NCBI GenBank assembly: GCA_029948255.1 | Contig: JALIZF010000978.1 | Coordinates: 57,768 to 121,767 of the forward strand | Reading direction: 5' to 3' | Length of the DNA: 64,000 nucleotides | Origin: Telmatactis stephensoni | Lineage: Eukaryota; Cnidaria; Anthozoa; Actiniaria; Isophelliidae | Part shown: positions 24,701 through 35,900 of the stretch, piece after piece | Numbering within the stretch: position 1 is the stretch's first letter | Layout: each line of letters starts with the position of its first letter | The notes under the pieces: model-generated | Seen by the model: only the letters and a program-made list of their open reading frames with translations | Told to the model about the DNA's origin: nothing | Databases searched by the model: none | Program-made: the position numbers and the translations under genes

Positions 24701-24862
24701 AAGGCGTAAGAAAGTTTAGGAGTACGTTGAATATCAGAGCTATTTATCCGATATAAAGATCTACGTTCCGGTAGTGATTTCCATTGTGTTTTCTAATGAA
24801 TTATTAATGAGTTTGATAAGGCGTAAGAAAGTTTAGGAGTACGTTGAATATCAGAGCTATTT
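24701..24862. repeat. Exact 45-bp direct repeat, 117 bp apart
   Basis: The string aaggcgtaagaaagtttagg continues to atcagagctattt at 24701-24745 and again at 24818-24862 without a mismatch. The sequence between is unrelated. It looks like a recent local duplication. Confidence 0.9.
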
Positions 24863-25514
24863 TTCTCTGTGCTTCTATGACGAGCGCGTGGCGCAAAAGA
24901 GAAAAGTAAAGACCTCAAAGGTAAGTTTTGTAGAGGAAATTAAATGGGCTTGAAAGGTGGTCATTTTGAACAGCTTGAATATAACGTAAAGATCCATAAT
25001 ATAACCAGTGGCTTTGTTTGAATTTGACGGGAAATTAAATTGAAATAGACGCTCCACAGGAAGCCCACAATCAACAAATGAATTATTACGATAAGTGTTT
25101 AGGAAGTAGATTTTGATGTAGATTTTTGGTCTGAAATAGTGTAAACATTTGGAAGAAAAGCTTTTTAGTCGAACATAGAGTATAGTATAAAACATATCTT
25201 TTTTGTAGGAAACATGGTCGGACAAAAGTTACATTTTCTGGCTGACTCAAATATCTTAAAGGACAGGTTCTAAGGTACGTTATGATTGTCCGTCCTCGTG
25301 TATATCTTCATAAATAGCAATGATTTTTAACGTGCTGTGCTGAAATGATTCGAAGGCATGGTCCGATATAGTAAGCTCTAGACAGACACACTTCCCTGCA
25401 TGGGCTGATATAGGGCGTTATGCTTTCGACGATAGAAATAGCTGGGATGGTACCACATATTAATGGGAAGCATGCAAGGGTGGCCGCGTTCAATTTGCGG
25501 ACGGGGCATCGCAT

Positions 25515-25710
25515 TTGACTTGAGTTTGTTAGTGCGTTCTCTCCCTTGCTTCGAGGGTTTTCCCGAGTCCTTCGGTTTTCCTCCCTCAGTAAAAACGAAC
25601 TAGTGAGCTGAGAGTTGTGTGCATAGAATATTAGGATGTGGTTGGCAGTGTCCCCCATTTAGTGCACAAGCGCCAGAGGATATTGGACACTTGAATAATC
25701 AATTATTACT
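25515..25710 (+). repeat. Dispersed repeat family R2, long copy
   Basis: Reference copy of the family also seen at 9190-9292 and 14343-14640. It ends gacacttgaataatcaattattac, a weak polyadenylation-like end. Confidence 0.75.
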
Positions 25711-26284
25711 ATATGCTGTCACTTTGATTCTGTTCGTTTTGATATGCCATATAACCAGTAAAAAATGCGTGTTATCGACCAATTAAGTCGTACATAAGTA
25801 AGTCAAGAAAAAATGCATTTTGTCTGGCGGGCTGGGTCTTGCAGGCCAAGACGTCCCTTTTAGAAAATACTTACAAAGCAAATCAGATCGCGCGTTATTC
25901 TCAATACGACCGTGGTTATTTAAGACCAAATAACCAATCAGATCGTTCGTTATGACCCAATAACTATCAGATGATCGACGTGTTATTCCCTGCCCCAATA
26001 ACCAGTCAACAACCAGACACAATTGGAGTGCAAGTAGTTTATTCAACTCGCTGTTTCTATATTCTATTTATCATATATGTATGTATATATTAGATTCTCT
26101 TTGTTACCACGACGACGAATTGTCATTGATAATTCATGGCAGTTTCTACAAAACCGTACGTAGAAAATTTTACAAAAATATATATCTTATAAAAGAACAA
26201 TCGATCATGATTACTTCTTCTAGAACTGTTAGAACGATCAAAACTCTATAACTTGGAGAACAGGGCTTTATCATAAGCTTGATG

Positions 26285-26396
26285 CAATGTGCGAGCTGGT
26301 TTTAAGTCTACATGCATGCAACGATGTAGCATGCATGCATGTATGCAGCAATGTGCGCAAGCTAGCTGGTTTAGCCTGCATGCATGCAGTGATAGT
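26285..26396. repeat. Cluster of ATGCAT/GCATGC palindromes
   Basis: The strings catgcatgcaacgatg, gcatgcatgcatgtatgc and cctgcatgcatgcag lie within about 110 bases, between diverged copies of 'gcaatgtgcg.agct.gttt'. A local tandem structure of unknown role. Confidence 0.6.
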
Positions 26397-28135
26397 GGGT
26401 GTGGTTAGCTATTGACCATGGGTCTTTACTTGTACTTCTGATACGAAGTGGTTGGTATTCATGTATGTTCACCTGAATATCAGACTCTTTCTTACTTCCT
26501 AGCACACTCCTTATCATCTTAATGTGAATTGTAAGGGAGGTAGGCTGTGAATAGGAGGGGAGAGGAGGGGAGAAGGCTGTGTGTGGGGAGGAAGAGGTCG
26601 AAGTAGCCTCTGGAGGGGAGGCATAGGCTAGAAAGCTTTGCCTCAAGGGAGAGAAAGGTAGCAAACTGTGGAGGGGAAGGGTGAGGTTGGAGCAGGAAAG
26701 AGCCAGATACTCAGGCTACATGTATGAGAACGTCATTGTTCGTCGTTCTTGATTCTACAACTTCTTAGTATGAGAAATGAATTCTGGTTATGAATTAAGT
26801 TAAGGATTTGAGAGATTGAAATTAAAAAGGTGCAAAATAGTCATACGAACTAGTCAAAGACTTTTATAGCGTGCGCACTAGCTACTAGTCATAAAAACTT
26901 TTATAACGTGGTATCTAGAAATTTAGCAAACGCGACACGCGCACTAAACTGGAATTTGAAAAAAGCGACCGGTGACGTCATCGACGTCCTAAAGAGGAAA
27001 TGACTGCGTGACTGCGTCACGGCAATGTCACAGTAGTAACGCAATAAACAGATGTGATCAGTATCATCAACTCACTTCCCGTTTTTGCGTCGCCTCGCGT
27101 TTGCTATGAATTACTACACATACGGATTTACGCTGGTCCGTAATCGACCCATACGTAATACGGTACGGTAATCATGTAGTAAACTATGTGCACAATAATA
27201 GGTTGCATTAAGGAATAAACAAGAAAGGGGTTACATTTTCTGGTTATAAAATCCTTCTCTTAATTCTACCAAATAAACATTATAGATATCAAATGAATTT
27301 GAACCTATCTATTACTATATCAATTATTATAAAACGGTTTACAAATAAACCCCTAAAATATCACCCCGAGTCACACGTGACTCGACGATAACAAGAACGC
27401 CACACTACGCATGACTGTAAAACCAACCTTGAAGAGGTGTATAATGGAATTATTGCACGATCCTATGCACTCTACAAAACCAATCAGCATATACCAAAAC
27501 AATGTGGAAATTATCCCTACAACGTACGCTAGTGAATCTTCTGCCATTTTCGCCGTCTACAACGAGTATAATATTTATATTTCTTGATTTTTACAGGTTC
27601 TTCTCGATAACCATCCATCTTGAATCTTGGTTGCCATGGGGATGGATGACGTCACCAACACATATGTGATATATTACATCTTAGGTGATTCCCGTTCGTT
27701 GGGAAAGGGCTTTTTAACGCCGTATAAAGACTATCTGTTCATTAGCCCCGTGAACAAAACTTCTGATTCATCTATTTGTCGGATATTATTCTATTTTGAT
27801 ATCCATCGCGATCAAATATGATACAACTGGAGACCCGAGAGAGGGCTGGGTCGATGCCATCACGTGGTCTTGCACACTGTCACGTGACCCTATGGTCTCC
27901 TTGGCAACAAACTGCGCCTACAAATGTTCCGTCACATCATCCCATCTTGGCGTAAGTCTGTGGGTCCATCATGCCATTCAGGCTTGTTTTTGGAGAATTA
28001 ACATTCTATCATCACATATCACGTCACTGTTTCTTGTAACCGGTTCAAAGGCTTGTCAAACCTGTTAATTCAAGACAAAAAATATATATCAAAGACAGTA
28101 TCAAAGACAGTGCCTTAAGCTTACGGATTCACGTC
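26397..28135. other. Intergenic, no gene supported
   Basis: Spacer between PKC and Delta B. Short frames occur (for example 27796-28068), but none has recognisable domains, repeats or matching splice sites that would join into a gene. Confidence 0.4.
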
Positions 28136-28545
28136 TTATACCAAAGAGACTATCGTATAATGAACCGAGAGGAATGGACATATCAATACTGGGGGATGGG
28201 GAGACAAGTATAACATGGGCAGGAGGGACGCGATATAACAATCCGAGAGAGAGAGACGATCCGAGTAAAGGCCCCTCCACAAATTTTTTATGATAAACTT
28301 TTTAAGCTCATGTGGATGGGAAAATGTGACCAAATTTCGTATAAAATATGCGTTTTTCATATAAAATTTGTTCTTGTAGACAGAAAAAATCCACTTGGCG
28401 TAGAACATTTGCTAGTGTGGACGGGCTTTTATGCCAAAGACGGTCCAATATTGAACTGAAAGGAATGGAATAATGGGGAGGAAGACGAGTATAATATGGA
28501 CAGGGCGAGAGACGATCCAATAATCAAGAGACGATCGAATAATCA
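28136..28545. repeat. Diverged duplication flanking a 165-bp inverted-repeat element
   Basis: The block 28136-28265 (ggaatgga, ggggagacaagtataacatg, gacgatcc) is repeated in altered form at 28436-28520. Between them 28268-28432 begins ggcccctccaca and ends tgtggacgggc, a pair of short inverted ends typical of a MITE. Confidence 0.55.
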
Positions 28546-29797
28546 GCTGAGGGAATGAGGAGAGTGGATCAGCATTCCAGGGAGGGGAGGGAAGGGGAGA
28601 AGAGGAGAGGGGAGGGACGAAAGTGAGAACAATATAAGAAAGAAGGGGGGGAAGGGAGGAGACAAGTGCTAGTGCTAGGGGTGCAACAATTTGAATTTGA
28701 AACAAGGTGAGTTGCAGACGACAAAGTGAATAAGTGTATCCATATTAGAAGAACCTATGATGATCCCATTTTAGTTCTATCAGAGAAGCATATTAACAAA
28801 TAATAGGGGCAATTCTTGCAAAGATGTGCAATAGTAGCATGCGGCAGTATGTAGTACGCCATTCGAAACATGCAATGGCTACCAATGCGTATAACACAGA
28901 CAACAACTACTTAACCAACCATTATACTAACATGTTATTTTCTATGATGGTCATGTTTAATATCATCAGTTATTAACTAAACCTCACCATCGATTAATTG
29001 CGTTTAATTCCGATAAAAACCCGGTCAATCATTATCGATTACGGCAGAAATGAAGTACTGAGTTATATTGATTGTGCTCGTGCGTAGTTGTTTAGTTTAT
29101 CAGGTTGTCATAGAAACGTGCAAGAAGTGAAGATCAAGCCAGTGTTAGGTGTTACGAGCAGAAAGTCGTTCCTTTACCTGACGCCGTATACAAACTATAT
29201 TTCCACGTCTACTTCTTGCCAAAAGCCCTTATCGAAACATCTATTAGGCAAGAATAGTTCTCCCAAATCCTGCTCGGCTATAATGTCGTTTAACTCCAAT
29301 GAATTCCTGAAATAAAATCATCATCAGCGATATTGCACTTAACCTACTTTGCAAGCCAAACAGCCGAAACATTGTCGCTAAAGATCTGTTGTGGCCGATA
29401 GAGACTAGGAACGAGGAACCGCAAGCACGAGACGGAAAGTATCGAATGTTTTGAAAATTTCGAGGATTGAATGAACAGTGAAATGACATGGGAATGGAGA
29501 GTTCTGTCTACTGCACATGCGTGAAGTTTTGAACGTTTAATAGCGCACACACGAAATACCGACGACAGCGGACAAGAAAAGCTTGTCAAGATGTATAAGA
29601 TAGCATTGAAGGCATTATAAATGTCCTTTATCGTATTTACTTTAGTTTAACGTTATCTAATGTTTGTATTGTTAGGCAGCCATCCATTACAGAAGACGTT
29701 ACATTACAACGTATGGATTGCTGACATCGCGGTTGAGACGGTATGACTTTTACAAGACAACGAATCTATAACGTAGACATTCTCCTTATGGACACCT

Positions 29798-29860
29798 CAG
29801 TAAAAGAGTGACACCTCTATAAACAGTGACACTTCTATAAACAGTGACACCTCTATAAGA
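29798..29860. repeat. Tandem 18-bp repeat, three to four units
   Basis: The unit agtgacacctctataaac repeats with few changes, about 70 bases beyond the Delta B stop codon and so possibly in its 3'UTR on the minus strand. Confidence 0.8.
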
Positions 29861-29930
29861 CACACAGATGGCTAGTCGCAATCAGTGGTGACCGTCTAGG
29901 AGAAAGTTCACCTACTTCACTACAAGCATC

Positions 29931-32900
29931 TCACCTTGATTCCTCTAGCGGTGTTAAATCTGTTTCTTTTCCTTTTACACTTCGACTTGCTTGTTCACTA
30001 TTTACATTTTTCTGATGTTGCCGCGAAGGTACAAAATTGATGATTATATCTGGTGTATTGGTCTTTACATTCGAGGTGCTCGCACGACACCGTTTAAGAT
30101 CGTGCATATCATCATTAAGTTCTTTACTGTCCACACGCTTGATTGTAGTTCGTGTATTAGGTTCTTCTGGGTCACAACTCGACGATGTCGTCGTCGTCGT
30201 CGTCGTTCCAGCACAACAACAACATTTTTTTCTGTAGAATCTCCACAACACGCATCCAACAATGAAACACACTAATATGACCACACAAACAATCACGGGT
30301 ACAATGATATTGATGACTTGTTGCTCCCACTTAGATAAACCATCTTTTCTTCGTCCACCTGGGAAACAACAGTCGTGAAAATAAGTGCCTTGTAGAGCAT
30401 GCAACATGGCGGAAGACGGGTGGAGACGGGGACGGTCGCGTAGTTTGGAGACAAAAATGCACGCTGCAAAAGTGACGACGACCAGTAATAACAAGGCCGT
30501 GTATTATATAATATAATATAATTAGTATATTACACGCGCTCTGATTGGTCCAGAACCGTGTATGATTACAGTACACATGCACAGATGACGTCATAGAATC
30601 TTACGCGCGTTATGATTGGTTAAAACGTTTCGATGAATATTATTTCTCTAATAGATATGCACAGAAGACGTCAAAATGTGGTGAGAATAACAGTCACACC
30701 ACTACACTTCGTTTTGTGGCGTACGTTTTTGTTCTCGCCACATGTTGACGTCTTCCGTGCATCATTAGAGTACAGACGCACGGAAAAATGGAATCTACTT
30801 GTTAATTAACAAAATCATCAACTGCGGTAGTAAGAATTTTACTCACCAACAATAGTATTATTTCCTTGGTCTGTTGATGTTGTTGTAATTCGATTAGTTG
30901 TGTTATAAGAATGTTCAGTAGTCGATGGCTTTACAGTACTAGTAGGCTTTGGCATAATTATTTCACAAGATTTTCCCGTAAAACCTGCCGGACACTGACA
31001 CGAATGACTGAGGACGCCATCAATACATGTCCCTCCATTTTCACAAGAGTTGTCCTTACAATCATCAATATTTATTTCGCATTGAATCCCTCGAAATCCC
31101 GCGGGACAGCTGCAGTTAAAGCCCGCAAATTTGTCCTAAAGTAAAAGAAGACATCATTAAGATACTTTGCCAACAAGAATGTAGTACTGATGACTGAATG
31201 AACACTTACCGTGCAGCTGCCGCCATTTTTGCACGGATTACTTGCACATTCATTTATTTCTGTAAAGCAAAGACATTTAATAATTATTCAAATAATAGCC
31301 AAGGAGATTAAACGTAAATTGTCATTTATTTCATACCTGAGTCACAATTCAAGCCTCCATAGCCAGTATGGCAGAGGCATTTATATCTCCCTGGCGCCGT
31401 ATTTCTACAGTTGCCATGTTTACAGGGGTTATTTCGACCACAGTAGTCAAGTTCTGGTAAATAAGACAACATTTAAATTAGGTTCTGCAAAATCACTACT
31501 GCGTTTTCAATACTTTTGTATGGTATAAAACTATCTAAACGCGAAAAAGCCTTTCTGATGCTGGAATCTCATTTTGTGTTGGAAAAGACATTTGTATACT
31601 GAAAAGGTTGGAAAGCCAATTGTGTGTTGTAAAACCATTTATATGCTGCAAAGCCACTTGTGCGCTAGAAAACCATTTGTGTGCTGCAAAGCCATTTGTA
31701 TGTCACAGCGCCACTTGTGCGCCAGAAAACCATTTGTGTGCTTCAAAGCCATTCGTTTGTGTTGCAAAGCCATTTGTATGTTGCAAACCGAACCACACGT
31801 CACAAAGCCATTCGTGAGCTAGACAATCAAAAATTTGTATGGTGCCAAACCTAAGATAAACGTTCCTAACAGCCTTACCTAAGTCACAATAGGGACCGCC
31901 CCAGCCATTGACACAGTTGCACTCCCACTTTTTTTGGCAGGTGCCATGAACACACCCAGGATAGACTTTACACTTGTTGCATGTAGGACCTTGAAAACCT
32001 GACGAACAGCTGAATATCCAAAGCATTTGTTAGAATGTAGTGATTATTAATGATGCACAAGATGATAATGATGATGGTGATAATAACTGACGATGATGGT
32101 GATAATGATGATGATGACTAATGATAATAATGATTACATTGATGTAGCTTACCGGCAAGTATTGGGTGCCACACAGCGTCCATTTGATGTACAACTTGGA
32201 TTACAAATCGCTGCATCAGAAAAACACAAATATCGTCTTAGCAACAAGTTATAACATGAAGCACTAATGGAAAAGGCTTGCGTTCTGGATCCAGCGCATA
32301 ATCTTCTAACACAATCAATTTCTGATAGAGTCTTCAAGGTTTATGAAGTGACTTCTTTTAAGGCGGATTATAAGGTCGAAAACAGGTTTATACGGCTCAC
32401 ATAAATTATAACAAAACAATGTAATACCCAATAATGTACAAGGGACCATTTACTCACGATTTTCGCAGAACGTATCAGAGGGGTCGCTTCCCCATCCGTC
32501 CATACACACTCTATTTCCATCAGCGTCACAGGTAAAATGACCGAAGTGGTCGTCACGGGGAACGCAAGTCTTGGAGCAATCACTTCCGTAGTTATTTTGT
32601 GAACATATAAACCGATAGGAGAAAGTAAGGCTTATGTGCAGACCATTGCTTGAGGCGATTGTATGTGTATAATTGTTCCATTGTGTATTAGCACCAAATG
32701 ACGATTTTTTGACCAATGCTTCGATTATGGTTTTCTTTGTTCCTGAGGAACCACAAGGGAACACATTAGAATGGAAGATTCAAAAATCATGGTGTCATTA
32801 TTTGATTTGAATTGTAATGAAAAATAGATGAAAGTGTATTTGGGATCAAACGTGGACAACATTTAGACCCTATTATTATAATTTCATCGTAGCAGAGGGG

Positions 32901-35900
32901 AATGAACAAGAAATGAGATAAAATATCTTAAAGAGAACTTATATAAACCTTTGTTAGTTCTAATGCATGGGAAAAACTCTAAGACTGTAGTGATGTGAAG
33001 ATCAAAGACGATCACAGGAGCGCGTTCAATTCCCTGCAGCAAGGAAAGGATTTAATATATACTTTCTTGTCTAAAATATTTGACCCATCATGACTATATA
33101 TAGAGTAAATATCAGTTTCCTAATCAGGTCGACTACCAGATGAATTGCCTAATTATAAACTGATTATCCAAGGTATTGTGCTATTGTTACTTGTGACAGG
33201 CGCGCGCCGCGACTGAGCTTCTAAATCCTGAATTAGTGCCAAACGCGATGGTTATCTCTAAGAACATATTGACTTAAGAGCCATAAATAGATAGGCTTGT
33301 ATCAAGTCTTATAGCATGCAGACTGAGGTAAATTTGACTGCCAAAATATCACAGAGAATTATTATTTCAGGTTTTGGGATTGCTGTTGATGGTTTTGTAG
33401 TCTTGACCGCAATTTTCTTGATGTTTAGCATGTGCGTTTTGATGGTAGTTAGTCAAACAAATTAAATAATCGTGATTAAGATGGTCCAGTGAGATAAGAT
33501 GGCAACGTAGATATTGCGCACGCGAAACGAGCTCCCCTCCCCTCCCCTTCAGGGTAGCTTCTTTGATGAGTAAAACGAGCTTCGCGTAATTCCATCTACA
33601 GACTAGTGGAAACTTTGTTCAAGTTTCTTACGCAATTTGGAACAATTTTTATAGAATCAACTTGTAAGTAATTGTTTAAAGTAGCGGTAAAGTGCCTCAA
33701 GGCACTTCCTTTGTGGCTTAGCAAGATGGCTCCAAGACTACTTACACTACACAAGCTACGGTGATTACTGCATTGATTTAAGGTCAAAACACATCTTTAC
33801 TCTAGTTAAACAAGCAACTCGATACGATTTTACTAGCATGATCAAGTCTTCTCGAAGCCACCCAGAGGGGTATTCTAGAATCTTCTATCAACCGTTTAGA
33901 ATTAAGTGGAAGGGTTGGCCGTCTAAGTCTCGGAAATTGTCTGCTATTATGTTATCAATCATTTTCCATGCAATGTGGTTAACATTACACGAAAATGTCG
34001 AGTTTATTTTCTGTACCAATTTTCTGTAAAGAAACTAGGGCGTTATTTGGAGCTTTTCTTGTGCATTTTAATTGCAATTTACATTGACAGTAAAGTTTAG
34101 TAGAGCCTTTAATTTGAAATGTAAGAAAAGATTATCTAATTATACCCTGGGAAAGTTAGTGGTTATTGTGTGATATTGCACGACTGTTAACAATGAAATT
34201 GCCTTTAGGAGTTTATATTGCATGGGAAAAATACAAACCTTCTGTAACCGCTGTGACTTTTAGTGAAAAAGATCCCTGCAACAAAAACACATACATCAAA
34301 TTATCATGAAATAGAACGAGTATAGGTCGAATATAGCGTAAAAATGTAAGAATAAAGCTATGTATACAAAATTTGAGCATCAATATCATTAAATCCTTTA
34401 AAGCTTAGTACTTAATACTTTAAGAGCTACGACAAACAGTATATGATGCGTTAAATATCAGAATATTTTTACAAAGATCAGATGTCTGTAAGGCGTTTCA
34501 ATCTGCCAAGTATTAGAATTAAGTGATTATTTTTATATAAAAATTGTACAATAACTTGATTGTTCAATGTCATATAGGATTAAGACAATTATTATCATTA
34601 TTTTAACCAGAAATATGTGAAATATGTTAGTGAATCATAACTAATAAAGATGCTAATTTAGTAGTCTCCACAAAACCAAAGAAGTAAACAATCTTAGCAC
34701 GTGGTCAACCAAACGAATAAACAATCTAAGCACGTGGTCTAATAAACAGTGATAAACGTGACCACGTGGGCGTGGGAAAATCCTGAAAACAAAACTAAAC
34801 ATCATAACAGCAATGCCTATTAGCATAGGTAGCCAGCACAAACAGTTCTAGTTTTGTCTATGTCACTGCTTCTCTTGCAGATAAACAATCTCTGAAGACG
34901 CCCACGAGTAGGTTCCACTTAGAACGAATATATAAACAGCGGTATATATAAGAAGAACATTGGACAAAACTGAGCAAATTTCACCCCGGATGATTCTTAC
35001 ACTTATTGCTAAAACTGATGATTTTGCAAGATCAGACATCGATAGGTGACAGGTCATACGCGATCAAAACCTCAAGTGTTCGCGTTAACCGGGTTCTCCT
35101 GTACAATTATCAGTGTTCGCATTAGTGGGGTTCTTCTCTACATTAACCCTCTTATGAAGGCATCCCATTAACACGGTCGGACATATTCAATAAGTTCCTT
35201 AATTGTTCGCGTTAACCGGGTTCTCCTGCATGTACAATTATCAGTGTTCGCATTAGTGGGGTTTGTCTCTCCATTAACCCTCTTATGAGGGCATCCCATT
35301 AACACGGACATATTCAATAAGTTCCTTGATTGTTCGCATTAGAGGGGTCCTTCTGTGCATTAAACCGTTTATGCAAACACCCCATTAAACTTACCGGCCA
35401 GTTGGATGTGATGGGAAATCGAACAATGTTGCCAGTGGTAAAGACAAATGAATTACTTCCCAGCACACCTGACACATTGTAACCATATGTACAGTCGTCT
35501 GGATGAGCTGGACGAAATTGACGTAAGCATGATATAATGGCAGTTTTGCACGGGCTTGTGCATATGCCGCTGCTGGACTCAGAACCAAAACAACAATGAC
35601 GGTTGGCGTCCCGTGCACCGGGGTTTTGCATCTCTCCGAGCTTGACTTCAAAGACTCCTACTCCGATGGCCTAGAAAGATACAATAAGTAGACGTTAGAG
35701 AGAGATAGAAACAAACAAACAAAAACAAACCAACCAACCAACCAACCAACCAACCACTGGCAACCAACCAACCAACCAACCAACCCACCCACCAACCAAC
35801 CAACCAACCAACCAAACAATCAACCAACAAACAAACGAACGAACAAAAGAAAGAAAGAACGAACGAACGAACGAACGAACGAACGAACGAACGAACGAAC

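Noticed and set aside
30037..30275. Plus-strand and minus-strand frames over the TCG repeat, with Val, Arg or Thr runs
   Set aside because: Shadows of the Delta B cytoplasmic exon, whose true frame encodes the poly-Thr stretch.
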